Below, piece after piece: positions 17,824-26,115 of a stretch of DNA of 64,000 nt (its first letter is position 1; each line of letters starts with the position of its first letter). Source of the stretch: Candidatus Chloroploca asiatica (GTDB lineage Bacteria > Chloroflexota > Chloroflexia > Chloroflexales > Chloroflexaceae); NCBI RefSeq assembly GCF_002532075.1, contig NZ_LYXE01000059.1, forward strand, positions 25,235 through 89,234, given 5' to 3'. The notes under the pieces were generated by a model. It ran no database searches. It saw nothing but the letters and a program-made list of their open reading frames with translations, and was not told the origin of the DNA. A program made the position numbers and the translations under genes.

Positions 17824-19077
17824 TTATACCGGGACGCTATCGGAAGGTACGGGGAAGCCCGTACAGAGGCTTTCGACCTCACCGGCAATGCGCGTGATCA
17901 AGGCTTCATCGGTGGAATGATGGAGTACCTGCGCAATCCAGTCGGCGATCTGCGTCATTTCGGCCTCACGCATCCCCCGGGTAGTGACAGCAGGTGTTCC
18001 GATCCGAATCCCGCTTGTGCGCACAGGTGGCTGTGGGTCATCGGGGATGGCATTCTTATTGACCGTCATATGGGCACGGTCAAGGGCCTTTTGGGCCTGG
18101 GCACCAGTGATGCCAAGCGACGTGAGATCGAGCAGCATCAAGTGGTTATCGGTACCACCGCTGATCAGGGTCAAGCCATGGTCCATCAAGCCCGTCGCGA
18201 GGGCATGCGCATTGCGGCGGATCTGGGCGGCATAGGCTTTGAAATCAGGGCGCAGCGCCTCGCCAAAGGCAACCGCTTTGCCAGCGATGACGTGCATAAG
18301 CGGGCCACCCTGCGTACCGGGGAAGACACTTGAATTGATCACCTTCGCCAGATCTTCTTCCATCAAGATCAACCCACCCCGCGGACCACGCAGCGTCTTG
18401 TGCGTCGTGGTTGTCACCACCTGAGCGTGACCAACTGGCGAAGGATGCTCACCAGCGGCGACGAGGCCAGCGATATGGGCAATATCGGCCATCAACAAGG
18501 CCCCGACCTCATCGGCGATCTGGCGCATTCGGGCAAAATCAATCTGGCGAGGATACGCACTTGCCCCCGAGGTGATCAACTTGGGTCGCACCGTCTGAGC
18601 TTTTTGCATCAGATCGTCGTAATCAATCTGGCCACTGGCCAGATCAACGCCATAGAAATGGACATCGTACCAGCGTCCCGAGAAATTGACGGGGCTGCCG
18701 TGGGTCAGATGGCCGCCGTGATCAAGGCGCATCCCGAGGATGGTATCACCGGGCTTCAGGAGCGCATTGAAGACTGCGATATTAGCCTGAGCGCCACTAT
18801 GGGGTTGCACATTGGCGGCCTTGGCCCCAAACAATTCAAGGGCCCGATCAATTGCCAGTTGCTCGATCTGATCAACAAACTCACAGCCACCATAGTAGCG
18901 TTTGCCAGGCAAACCCTCGGCATACTTATTGGTCAAAATCGAACCCTGGGCCTCCATCACGGCCAGACTCGTATAGTTTTCACTAGCGATCAACTCAAGC
19001 CCTTCACGCTGACGGCGAGCCTCGTGCTCAATCGCAGCGGCAACGGCCGGATCGACCTGGCGAAGATGTTCCAGCAT
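17824..19077 (-). CDS. glyA: Serine hydroxymethyltransferase
   Basis: PLP enzyme converting serine and tetrahydrofolate to glycine and methylene-THF; the main cellular source of one-carbon units. 417 residues. The PLP lysine motif [16 protein letters not shown] is present, as are the N-terminal [24 protein letters not shown], and the SGASAYPR and DIAHIAGL blocks. The ATG at 19077 has AAAGGAG 9 nt upstream; a TTG three codons earlier would directly abut that site. It is the last gene of a four-gene operon (UPF0173, 2-hydroxyacid dehydrogenase, Gmad2 protein, glyA) with gaps of 9-19 nt. Confidence 0.97.
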   Translation of the reverse strand: MLEHLRQVDPAVAAAIEHEARRQREGLELIASENYTSLAVMEAQGSILTNKYAEGLPGKRYYGGCEFVDQIEQLAIDRALELFGAKAANVQPHSGAQANIAVFNALLKPGDTILGMRLDHGGHLTHGSPVNFSGRWYDVHFYGVDLASGQIDYDDLMQKAQTVRPKLITSGASAYPRQIDFARMRQIADEVGALLMADIAHIAGLVAAGEHPSPVGHAQVVTTTTHKTLRGPRGGLILMEEDLAKVINSSVFPGTQGGPLMHVIAGKAVAFGEALRPDFKAYAAQIRRNAHALATGLMDHGLTLISGGTDNHLMLLDLTSLGITGAQAQKALDRAHMTVNKNAIPDDPQPPVRTSGIRIGTPAVTTRGMREAEMTQIADWIAQVLHHSTDEALITRIAGEVESLCTGFPVPSDSVPV

Positions 19078-19095
19078 TGCGCTCAACTCCTTTTC

Positions 19096-20385
19096 TCAGG
19101 GTACAGGATACGGCCCGGGCGTACCCGCAAAGACATTCACCTGTGCCCGCGCCAGGACATCACCACGGGCATTGATATCAACGACCTCAACCGTCACCAA
19201 GCGTCCACGCTGATCAGGGATCGTCACATCAACAAAGAAACTGGCGGGCTGATCGGGTGTGCCGCCAACGGTAAAAGCAAAATTGGCGATCAAACGACCA
19301 CTGCCATCAATCACATTCAAGAAGAGATCGCCTTCTGACGGGAAGATCGCGGTACGACCGGCGACCTGCAACCGCGTACCAATCGTCGAGCCACTGGACG
19401 GGCGATCAATCGTGATCTGCTGAGCACCGGTGGGGGCATAGCGAACCGAACGCTCGGTGCGGGCAATGATCGCACCGGTATTCGGGTCAATTTCGGCCAG
19501 TTCGAGCAAAACGCGCTCGCCATTCGGGGCGCGATACGCGAGGCGGGTACTGAAGTTACCCGTACCGTTGGGTTGGGCAATGACCGGAATAGTCCCTCGC
19601 GCCAATTCAAAGCCATTCGGCTCATAGAAGCGATAGCGCAACGTATTGCCTGCGGGCATCCGCGTGGTGGAACCACTCACCCGAATCGGGCTACTGATGA
19701 CGGCATTATCAGCCGGTTCACTGATCGTAATCTGCTGGCTGACTGGTGGTGGAGGCGGCGGTGGTGGTGGAATGACCATGGCACTATCACGCACTTCGCG
19801 ACCAAGCAGACCGAGGAGAATATCGAAGGGCGGGCGGTTGTCGGGATGGTACTCCATCCGACGGCGCTCGAAATACTGCACCGTATAATCGCGGCCATTA
19901 AGGTTCTCGACGATGAGATCAGTCACGGGATAGCCAAAGCGCTCGAGGCCACCATTGCGTTGCCAATAGGTAAGGAAGCCCCCACACATATAGTAACCCG
20001 TCTCGACAAACCCGCGACAACCCGGCTGCGGGGGCGGCCCGAGGGGGCGGAACTGCCAGGGGCGGCCCTGTTGAGCAAGACGCTCAACCCCGAGGCGACC
20101 AGCGAGCACACCCTGACGTTCGCGAGAATGATCCTCGAGGCGATCACGCTCGAACCACTGCACTGGCCCGGTCCAATTTTCAACCGTCTCGGTCTGCACC
20201 GGCGTAATCGGAAAACCAAAGACCATCAACCCACCGTTGCGTTCCCAATACTGACGGATCGGCCCAGAGATACAGAAGCCAGTTTCGGGGAAACAGCGAG
20301 CATCGCTCTGAGCCTGAGTATTGCCAGCGGGCAACAGCGCAAGCAGAGCCGCCACAAGAACGAGCATCATCAATCCACGACGCAT
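19096..20385 (-). CDS. Exported protein with two WxRNGG repeats and two Gmad2-type Ig-like domains
   Basis: About 429 residues with a signal peptide (cleavage near NTQAQS). Two copies of a Cys-containing motif follow: CFPETGFCISG...YWERNGGL..FGFPIT at about 30-62, and a diverged FVETGYYMCGG...YWQRNGGL..FGYPVT at about 130-162. Each is followed by V..FERxRxExH. A run of nine prolines then leads to two beta-rich repeats (TISEPADNAVISSPIRVSG and TIDRPSSGSTIGTRLQVAG), which fit the Gmad2 Ig-like family. GAGG sits ahead of two adjacent ATGs (20388, 20385), and the second has better spacing. No enzymatic motif is seen. It probably binds something at the cell surface, but its role beside glyA is unexplained. 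Confidence 0.75.
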   Translation of the reverse strand: MRRGLMMLVLVAALLALLPAGNTQAQSDARCFPETGFCISGPIRQYWERNGGLMVFGFPITPVQTETVENWTGPVQWFERDRLEDHSRERQGVLAGRLGVERLAQQGRPWQFRPLGPPPQPGCRGFVETGYYMCGGFLTYWQRNGGLERFGYPVTDLIVENLNGRDYTVQYFERRRMEYHPDNRPPFDILLGLLGREVRDSAMVIPPPPPPPPPVSQQITISEPADNAVISSPIRVSGSTTRMPAGNTLRYRFYEPNGFELARGTIPVIAQPNGTGNFSTRLAYRAPNGERVLLELAEIDPNTGAIIARTERSVRYAPTGAQQITIDRPSSGSTIGTRLQVAGRTAIFPSEGDLFLNVIDGSGRLIANFAFTVGGTPDQPASFFVDVTIPDQRGRLVTVEVVDINARGDVLARAQVNVFAGTPGPYPVP

Positions 20386-20397
20386 CATACACCTCGC

Positions 20398-21342
20398 TTA
20401 ATATCCAGCCGCCTTATCCACCAGATTCAGCAATGGTTGTCCACGTTGAAACCGCTGCAAATTATCAAGGAAGAGGGCCACCTGGCGTTCGTGCATCCGC
20501 AGTGAATTGGCCGTGGCGTGAGGTGTAATCATCACATTGGGCAGGTGCCAGAGCGGGCTTGTGGGGGGCAGAGGTTCCTGGGCAAAGGTATCAAGGGCAG
20601 CGCCTGCAATGCGCCCCTGTTGCAGCGCTTCGATCAATGCCTGCTCATCAACAAGCTGGCCACGTGCTACATTGACCAGAAACGCTGACGGGCGCATCAT
20701 CGCCAGCGTCTCGGCATTGATCATCCCCCGAGTCTCGGGTGTCAACGGAGCGGCCACGACCACATAATCCGCTTCGGGCAAGAGGGCGTGCCAAGCATTG
20801 CCCGTCACCACCCGCTCGGCATAGGGTGACGGGCGGTTCGTTCGTCGGCTCCCCCAGACCCGCATACCAAAAGCGACAGCACGTTGGGCAATAGCGTCGC
20901 CGATGCCACCGATCCCAAGGATGAGCATCGTTGCGCCATACAACTCGTGCAGATCGATCCCACGAGCCCAACGGGACTCAGCCTGGGCGGCTTGATAGGT
21001 AGGCAACTGCTTGACGCGACTGAGCAGCAGCGCAAAGACAAACTCGGCCATCGGGATCGCATGGACACCAGCGCTATTGGTAAGGATGAGATCCCGTTCA
21101 AAAATCTCTGGAACGAGCAGGTGATCAACCCCTGCGCTGGGCGTATGCACCCAGCGCAGGTCATGCGCCACCCGGATCACCTTCAGAAAAGCTTCTTGCT
21201 CGCCCCACCAGCGAAAATACGCTACCGCCCCGGTGGGATCACCGTCGAATTCACCATCGCCATTGACCCAGACAGCGGTAAGATCATCAGTAAGCAAAGG
21301 AACGAGCAGATCCCGAATCTGGGCAGGAAGAATAAGTTTCAT
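20398..21342 (-). CDS. D-isomer specific 2-hydroxyacid dehydrogenase
   Basis: Cytoplasmic NAD(P)-dependent oxidoreductase, about 314 residues, of the D-2-hydroxyacid dehydrogenase/phosphoglycerate dehydrogenase superfamily. The Rossmann motif GIGGIGDAIAQRA is in the middle. The catalytic triad is intact: Arg in NVARGQLVDE, Glu in DTFAQEPLP, and His in ITPHATANS. It lacks the C-terminal ACT domain of many SerA proteins, so it is not clearly a serine-pathway enzyme even though glyA is in the operon. GTG at 21348 is an alternative start. The gap to the next gene is 9 nt. Substrate unassigned. Confidence 0.88.
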   Translation of the reverse strand: MKLILPAQIRDLLVPLLTDDLTAVWVNGDGEFDGDPTGAVAYFRWWGEQEAFLKVIRVAHDLRWVHTPSAGVDHLLVPEIFERDLILTNSAGVHAIPMAEFVFALLLSRVKQLPTYQAAQAESRWARGIDLHELYGATMLILGIGGIGDAIAQRAVAFGMRVWGSRRTNRPSPYAERVVTGNAWHALLPEADYVVVAAPLTPETRGMINAETLAMMRPSAFLVNVARGQLVDEQALIEALQQGRIAGAALDTFAQEPLPPTSPLWHLPNVMITPHATANSLRMHERQVALFLDNLQRFQRGQPLLNLVDKAAGY

Positions 21343-21361
21343 CAGCACAAAACCTCAACGG

Positions 21362-22093
21362 TCACGAGACAGCTTCTCCGGGCTTAAGGGCAATGATACG
21401 GGTAGACACACCGAACTCTTCACAGGCCGCCTCGAGGGCCTCGGGGGTACCGGTAAGAATCGGGAAGGTACCAAAATGGCATGGAATGGCGTAGGGTGAA
21501 CGGATCAACTTGAGGGCATAACCAGCCTGGCGGGGATCCATCGTAAAGTGATCACCAATCGGCAAGATCGTCAGATCAGGCTTATAGAGATCGCCGATGA
21601 TCTGCATATCCATCGTGGCACTTGTATCGCCGGTATGATAGACCGTGAAGCCATTGCTAAAGCGCAGCACAAAGCCAGCCGGAGTACCAAGGTTGATCAA
21701 CTGACCATTCTCGAAGGCACTGCTCGAATGGTGGGCATTGGTCATCGTCACATGCACATCGGCGACCCGGATCGTGCCCCCCTTATTAAAACCGATCAGT
21801 TGTTCACCAGTAATACCCTGACCCTCAAAATAATCAAGCAGATCATACTGACAAGCGATAGGAGCACCAGTACGCTGCGCAATCTCGACCAGATCGCCGA
21901 TATGATCAAAATGGCCGTGGGTCACCAGGATGGCACCCAGATTCTCGGTCACCCGAGCCTTGGTAACTTCAGGGCAGACCGGATTCGCGGCAACCCAGGG
22001 GTCAATCAAAATACCTTTGCCTTCAGGCGTCTTTAGGTGAAATGTACCGTGGCCGACCCAGGTAATCGTTACATCTTTCCCGAGGATGGTCAC
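21362..22093 (-). CDS. UPF0173-type metal-dependent hydrolase (metallo-beta-lactamase fold)
   Basis: 243 residues. The metal motif THGHFDHIGD (His59, His61, Asp63, His64) is intact, with further ligand blocks NAHHSSS, YHTGDTS and IPCHFGTFP, as in the UPF0173/UlaG-like group. It starts with GTG at 22093, supported by a near-consensus AAGGAGGT with 5-6 nt spacing. It is the first gene of the operon ending in glyA. The family has no firm physiological substrate. Confidence 0.9.
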   Translation of the reverse strand: MTILGKDVTITWVGHGTFHLKTPEGKGILIDPWVAANPVCPEVTKARVTENLGAILVTHGHFDHIGDLVEIAQRTGAPIACQYDLLDYFEGQGITGEQLIGFNKGGTIRVADVHVTMTNAHHSSSAFENGQLINLGTPAGFVLRFSNGFTVYHTGDTSATMDMQIIGDLYKPDLTILPIGDHFTMDPRQAGYALKLIRSPYAIPCHFGTFPILTGTPEALEAACEEFGVSTRIIALKPGEAVS

Positions 22094-22186
22094 TTGTTAC
22101 CTCCTTATTCCATTGCTTACCGATCGTGTCTGTGACGATCGTAGATGCTGTACAAGCATACAGGGCTACTCACGCTACCCGCATGC

Positions 22187-22195
22187 AGTATAACA
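22187..22195 (-). promoter_or_regulatory. Extended -10 promoter (TGTTATACT) for the UPF0173-glyA operon
   Basis: TGTTATACT on the minus strand lies about 95 nt upstream of the GTG start of the first gene. Confidence 0.6.
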
Positions 22196-22239
22196 TAAGG
22201 CACCGAGGGGGGATGAAGGGGAGAGGTAACCTAAACACC

Positions 22240-22256
22240 CTTCGCGCCTTTACGTC
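22240..22256 (+). repeat. 17-nt direct repeat, left copy
   Basis: CTTCGCGCCTTTACGTC; 15 of 17 bases match a copy at 24967-24983. It overlaps the stop codon of the GNAT gene. Together the two copies bracket the GNAT, repeat-protein and M20 genes. Confidence 0.4.
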
Positions 22257-23451
22257 AAATCACCAGAACCCCACCAGCACGCCGCCCGATCACATAACAC
22301 CGCTCGCCTGCCCTGGCAACGTCGGTGAGCAGGTAGCGCCCCTCGGTAAAGCCGAGCTGCTCCGTCAAGATGGTGTCGGTGACGGTGCGCCAGCGCAAGG
22401 CGAGGGCAAGATCGGTGTGTTGCATGGTTGTCCAGTCGGCGGGGATTTCGATGGCAATAGCCGCAGCATTGCCAGGGGTGGCGATGGGGGTGAAGCCATC
22501 GTTGAGGATGGCAAGGTCGGGGAAGTCGGTCAGCGCGGCGACGGCTGAACGCGCTGGGGGCTCAACCAGGCCGCCTTGCCCATGGGCCGAGCGGGGTAAC
22601 CAGACGAGGCCGAGCCGCGAGGCGGGTACGCGATTTAAGCTGTTCCGAAAGGGGTAGTAGTCTGGATAACAGGCCCCAGCTACCGCTCGCAGGCGTCCAA
22701 AGTTGAGCCTGGCATTGCCAAATTGCAGGGGATCGACGGTCCAGTGGATCAGATCCAGCCCCTGGGCCAGCACCTGCCGGGCCTGGTACCGCTTGAGCAT
22801 GACGGCAAGGCCCATTCGCCGTGCCTCGGGCGCAATGCCCATCACTTGTGATTCGACCGCGAGATCGTGACGGTATGGCAGAGTAATCTCGTTCAGGGCA
22901 GCCAGGCCAAAGCGGTAAAAGCCAAGCAGGAAGCCAACCACCTGGTCATGATAGCGTGCCACCAGCGAGGTGGCGGGCTGAAACGAGGCACTGTGCAGAT
23001 CATCCGGGTAACGCGCTGCCGCTGAGCCACCCCAGATTGCTTCGTGCAACCCGCGGATCGCGGCGAGTTCGTGAGGTTCTGGTGCGCCGAGATCAAAGGG
23101 GCCATCAAGATGGTGCGAAGGCACCCCAGGTGGGGGGCGGGTGGGATCATGCCAGATGAGACGATCAGGGGCAAGCAGCGCCTCGATCTCCCCCCGCACA
23201 AGCGCACCCGGATCGGGCATCCGTGCTGTGTACAAACGCTGACCCTCGTGCAGGCCTCGCGGGAAGAGCAGGGCAAACGCATCGTTCGCCCGGTTGAGAA
23301 GCAAGCGGCCCCCCATCCTGGCAAAGGTCGTTTTGACAAAATAGTCGGGGGGCAACTGAACAGCAGATGGATCGGCCTCGGCATAGAGTGTGTTGATCAG
23401 GGTTGACCAGGTGGTGGCCTCAGGCTCAACCAAGTGCCAGGTGGTGCGCAT
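22255..23451 (-). CDS. GNAT-family acetyltransferase-like protein (COG3375 type)
   Basis: 398 residues, larger than a single GNAT domain. The central part has the acetyl-CoA site pattern VMGIAPEARRMGLAVMLKRYQ, preceded by YHDQVVGFLLGFY. Its flanks (LIHWTVDPLQFGNARLNFGRL and the SLNRVPASRL block) resemble the predicted acetyltransferases of COG3375. Its start ATG shares one base with the TAA of the nine-residue-repeat gene (TAATG), so the two are translationally coupled. The region is somewhat richer in G runs than its neighbours. Substrate unknown. A divergent amidohydrolase-type peptidase next to it makes an N-acyl compound plausible, which is inference. Confidence 0.75.
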   Translation of the reverse strand: MRTTWHLVEPEATTWSTLINTLYAEADPSAVQLPPDYFVKTTFARMGGRLLLNRANDAFALLFPRGLHEGQRLYTARMPDPGALVRGEIEALLAPDRLIWHDPTRPPPGVPSHHLDGPFDLGAPEPHELAAIRGLHEAIWGGSAAARYPDDLHSASFQPATSLVARYHDQVVGFLLGFYRFGLAALNEITLPYRHDLAVESQVMGIAPEARRMGLAVMLKRYQARQVLAQGLDLIHWTVDPLQFGNARLNFGRLRAVAGACYPDYYPFRNSLNRVPASRLGLVWLPRSAHGQGGLVEPPARSAVAALTDFPDLAILNDGFTPIATPGNAAAIAIEIPADWTTMQHTDLALALRWRTVTDTILTEQLGFTEGRYLLTDVARAGERCYVIGRRAGGVLVI

Positions 23452-23729
23452 TATGCTTCACTGCTCCGCCAGCGGCGTCCGAGAATCTTGCCTGAACCAC
23501 CGACACTGAGGATCGAACCGGCACTGCCGATGCTCAAAATCGAGCCAGCACTGCCAATGCTCAAAATCGAACCAGCACTGCCGATGCTCAAGATCGAACC
23601 AGTGCTGAAAGCACTCAAAATTGACCACGAACTAAACGCACTGATAATTGACCAGGCGCTAAAGGCGCTGAGGATTGACCACGTACTGAAAGCACTGCGG
23701 ATCCCGTCGCGGAGTGAAGAACGCTGCAT
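23451..23729 (-). CDS. 92-residue protein made of eight nine-residue SxGSAGSIL-type repeats
   Basis: Not assigned to a named family. An 11-residue basic start (MQRSSLRDGIR) is followed by exactly eight tandem nonapeptides at residues 12-83 and a basic tail. Order of units: SAFSTWSIL, SAFSAWSII, SAFSSWSIL, SAFSTGSIL, three copies of SIGSAGSIL, then SVGGSGKIL. Ser recurs at positions 1, 4 and 7, with hydrophobic residues at 8 and 9. This periodicity suits a small beta-solenoid or a self-assembling strand. Evidence for a real gene: GAGGT 8 nt before the ATG, a one-base stop/start overlap with the GNAT gene, and repeats that vary while keeping residue classes. I recall similar Ser-Gly-Ile repeats in hypothetical proteins of Actinobacteria, but could not verify this. 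Confidence 0.72.
   Translation of the reverse strand: MQRSSLRDGIRSAFSTWSILSAFSAWSIISAFSSWSILSAFSTGSILSIGSAGSILSIGSAGSILSIGSAGSILSVGGSGKILGRRWRSSEA
23481..23696 (-). repeat. Eight tandem 27-bp coding repeats
   Basis: Coding repeats of the nonapeptide protein. The three SIGSAGSIL units are nearly identical in DNA, while the SAFSxWSI units form a second subfamily. The fourth unit is a hybrid of both, which fits unequal exchange or slippage. Confidence 0.8.
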
Positions 23730-23752
23730 TGATCTACCTCGCTGAAGTCATA

Positions 23753-23761
23753 TGCTATACT
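23753..23761 (+). promoter_or_regulatory. Extended -10 promoter (TGCTATACT) for the M20 peptidase gene
   Basis: TGCTATACT; the predicted start is near 23768 and the leader about 28 nt. Confidence 0.6.
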
Positions 23762-23764
23762 CAC

Positions 23765-23784
23765 CCTATTCTATCGTGAATAGG
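23765..23784. promoter_or_regulatory. Inverted repeat in the divergent repeat-protein/M20 control region
   Basis: CCTATTC-TATCGT-GAATAGG, arms of 7 bp. It lies at the predicted +1 of the M20 gene, where a repressor could block transcription, and could also form a small leader hairpin. Confidence 0.4.
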
Positions 23785-23795
23785 ACGGAGATGTG

Positions 23796-24950
23796 ATGTC
23801 GATCCTGCCCTCTGACGCACTTGAGGCTGCACTCAAGCGTCGTGATGAACTCTTGACCTTGGCCGAGACGCTGGTTACCTATGATACTCCGAGTGATGAC
23901 AAAGTGCGTTGTGATGCGCTGGCCGATGAACTGGCCGCCAGGTATGCCCCTCTGGGAACCGTTGAGCGCATGAACAACCCCCAGGGCGGCGACCACCTGC
24001 GCATCCGCGTTGCCGCGCCTGGCGTCACCAACGAGGTGAAACCGGTCTTGATCCTCTGCCACTACGATACCGTCTGGTCAGCCGGAACCGTTGCCCAACG
24101 CCCGATGTATGTTGAAGGCGACCGCGCCTTTGGGCCGGGTCTCTATGATATGAAAGTCAGTCTCGCAATGGCGGAGCTTGCCCTGCATAGCATCAAAGAG
24201 CATGCGTGGCCCCTGGCACGTCCGGTCGTCCTGCTGCTGACCTCCGACGAAGAGATTGGCAGTCCGACCTCGCGGGCCTTGATTGAGACAACGGCCCGTG
24301 AGGGCAATCATGTCCTGGTGCTTGAGCCACCCGTCGAGCCTGACGGTGCGCTCAAGACGGCCCGCAAGGGCATCGGGATGTTCAATGTGACCATCACGGG
24401 ACGGGCAGCGCATGCGGGTGTTGAGCCAGAAAAGGGGGCGAGTGCGATCAGCGAACTTGCCTACCAGATTCTCGCGATCCACGCGCTCGCTGATCACGCT
24501 GCAGGAACGACAACCAATGTCGGCATTGTACAGGGCGGGACACGGCGCAATGTGGTGCCCGCCGAGGCCCGTATGGAAGTGGATGCCCGCGCCTGGACAA
24601 GCGCTGAGGCACGTCGTCTGGAGGAGGCCTTCCAGAATTTGCGTCCTGTGACCCCTGGGGTGCAAGTCGAAGCCACAGGGAGTTTCAGCCGACCACCGAT
24701 GGAACGCACCCCTGCCTCACGCCAACTCTTTGCCGAAGCACGCCGTCTGGGGGCCGACCTGGGCTTGAACCTCGGCGAAGGGGCAACGGGCGGCGGTAGC
24801 GATGGCAACTTCACCGCAGCCCTAGGCATTCCTACGCTCGATGGACTGGGTGCCCCGGGCGAAGGTGCTCACGCCGAGCACGAGCAGATCAGTATCTCGG
24901 GGGCACTCGAACGCATGGCGTTGTTGATTATGCTGTTGACTCACATGTAG
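23796..24950 (+). CDS. M20-family metallopeptidase (CPG2/ArgE/DapE type)
   Basis: About 384 residues. Zinc-dependent amidohydrolase/peptidase acting on N-acyl amino acids or small peptides; a cytoplasmic location is inferred because there is no signal peptide. The metal-ligand series is complete: LCHYDTVWSAG (His and Asp), GPGLYDMK (bridging Asp), LTSDEEIGS (catalytic and ligand Glu), VLEPPV (acidic ligand) and AHAEHEQI (last His). The lid/dimerisation insert is present (ITGRAAHAGVEP). The ATG at 23796 follows GGAG with 5-nt spacing; a GTG one codon earlier is possible. It is divergent from the repeat-protein/GNAT pair. The exact substrate is not predictable. Confidence 0.9.
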   Translation: MSILPSDALEAALKRRDELLTLAETLVTYDTPSDDKVRCDALADELAARYAPLGTVERMNNPQGGDHLRIRVAAPGVTNEVKPVLILCHYDTVWSAGTVAQRPMYVEGDRAFGPGLYDMKVSLAMAELALHSIKEHAWPLARPVVLLLTSDEEIGSPTSRALIETTAREGNHVLVLEPPVEPDGALKTARKGIGMFNVTITGRAAHAGVEPEKGASAISELAYQILAIHALADHAAGTTTNVGIVQGGTRRNVVPAEARMEVDARAWTSAEARRLEEAFQNLRPVTPGVQVEATGSFSRPPMERTPASRQLFAEARRLGADLGLNLGEGATGGGSDGNFTAALGIPTLDGLGAPGEGAHAEHEQISISGALERMALLIMLLTHM

Positions 24951-24966
24951 AAATAAACCATACAAA

Positions 24967-24991
24967 CTTTGCGCCTTTGCGTCTTTGCGTC
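24967..24991 (+). repeat. Direct repeat, right copy, plus TTTGCGTC tandem units
   Basis: CTTTGCGCCTTTGCGTC at 24967-24983 matches 22240-22256 in 15 of 17 positions and continues with another TTTGCGTC. The rest of the gap 24951-25103 shows only a possible TATAAA box and the ribosome site of the next gene. Confidence 0.4.
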
Positions 24992-25103
24992 AAAAAAGGC
25001 CTTCTTTGCAAGGTCTTGGAACTAGATCCCTTCTCTCCACGTCTGATCTATAAAGAGGCGTCGTGCCTACCAGCACGTTTCAGTTCAGCAGGGGAGTATC
25101 ACT

Positions 25104-26045
25104 ATGCGACCGTCCATGTTCATCACCATGTTGATCATCATGTTTGCCCTCGCTGGTTGTGGCGGGCAAACTGTTTCGTCTGAGTTTGAGTCCATCGATC
25201 GAGGGCTTGCCGGAAGTAGCCCAAATAGCAGTGCTCCAATGGGGATGCCTCCCTCGGCCCCTGAAGGTAGCTGGGCTGATGAAGCTACGGCCCAGGAAGT
25301 CGGTGCGCCGCTTCCTTCTGGCGAGCGTCTGGTGATCAAGAACGGGTCGCTGTCACTCCAGGTTGAAGAGGTCTCGGCGACCGAGGCACAGATTCGCGCC
25401 CTTGCCGAACAGCAGGGTGGGTATATCGTGAGTATTTCGACAAGCGGAAGTGAGGAAAATCTCGCGTCTTCGATTACCCTGCGGGTTCCCGAAAATCGCT
25501 TTGATGAGACGCTGACGGCCATCGAGGGGTTGGCCCTGAAAATCTTTTCGCGTAGTGTCAGTGGCGATGATGTCACCGAAGAGTTTGTTGACCTCGAGTC
25601 GCGTTTACGCACCCTTGAAGCGACTCAGGAGCGTCTGCTCGAGTTGCTCACCCGCGCCGAAGATGTCGAGGCAGCCCTGCAGGTCAACTACGCCCTGCGC
25701 GATATTCAGAGCGAGATCGAGCAGATTATGGGCCGCATGAAGTATCTGCAGCAGAGTGCGGCGATGTCAACGCTCTTTGTTGATCTGCGGCCTGTTCCGC
25801 CGCCACCAACGATTGTCGAAGCGGGCCAGTGGCAACCGTTGCGCGTCGCCCAGACGGCCCTCCGCGACCTCGTCATCTTTGGCCAGGGCCTGCTGAACTT
25901 TGGCATTGTGCTGCTCGTCTGGAGCCCGCTCTGGTTGCCGCTGCTGCTGATCGTGCGCTGGGGATGGGGGCGGCTCCGTTCACGTGAGCGCAAAGCCCCA
26001 CCCGCCAAAGCGACCGCCGGGACGCCAACAGGCCAGGGCGAATGA
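25104..26045 (+). CDS. DUF4349-domain lipoprotein with C-terminal membrane segment
   Basis: 313 residues. The lipoprotein signal has lipobox LAGC (Cys19). A low-complexity Ser/Pro linker leads to the DUF4349 domain (about 75-230). Its hallmark blocks are LVIKNGSLSLQVEEV, ITLRVPENRFDETLTAIEGL, and the coiled-coil segment DVTEEFVDLESRLRTLEATQERLLELL. A membrane span (about 262-290) and a basic cytoplasmic tail follow. A GGGGAG site lies ahead of the ATG. The biochemical role of the domain is unknown; the architecture suggests an envelope sensor or scaffold. It ends at a hairpin facing the DUF427 gene. Confidence 0.85.
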   Translation: MRPSMFITMLIIMFALAGCGGQTVSSEFESIDRGLAGSSPNSSAPMGMPPSAPEGSWADEATAQEVGAPLPSGERLVIKNGSLSLQVEEVSATEAQIRALAEQQGGYIVSISTSGSEENLASSITLRVPENRFDETLTAIEGLALKIFSRSVSGDDVTEEFVDLESRLRTLEATQERLLELLTRAEDVEAALQVNYALRDIQSEIEQIMGRMKYLQQSAAMSTLFVDLRPVPPPPTIVEAGQWQPLRVAQTALRDLVIFGQGLLNFGIVLLVWSPLWLPLLLIVRWGWGRLRSRERKAPPAKATAGTPTGQGE

Positions 26046-26051
26046 TGATTG

Positions 26052-26090
26052 CAAAGCGTACGGCCAGCGTCTGCTGGCCGTACGCCTTTG
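26052..26090. terminator. Hairpin with CGGCCAGC/GCTGGCCG apex between convergent genes
   Basis: GCGTACGGCCAGC/GCTGGCCGTACGC (26056-26068, 26073-26085) is a perfect 13-bp stem with a GTCT loop, extended by CAAA/TTTG after a one-base bulge. It serves the DUF4349 and DUF427 genes. Confidence 0.7.
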
Positions 26091-26115
26091 TTGCGATGAC
26101 AAGCAAGGTCTAGTC

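Noticed and set aside
23481..23696. Possible CRISPR-like or satellite repeat
   Set aside because: The 27-bp units are contiguous, without spacers, keep frame and vary at silent sites; they are coding repeats.
23434..23745. Plus-strand frame with repeated LPMLKIEPA
   Set aside because: It is the antisense reading of the nonapeptide repeats. The minus-strand frame has the ribosome site, the coupled stop/start and a simpler residue pattern.
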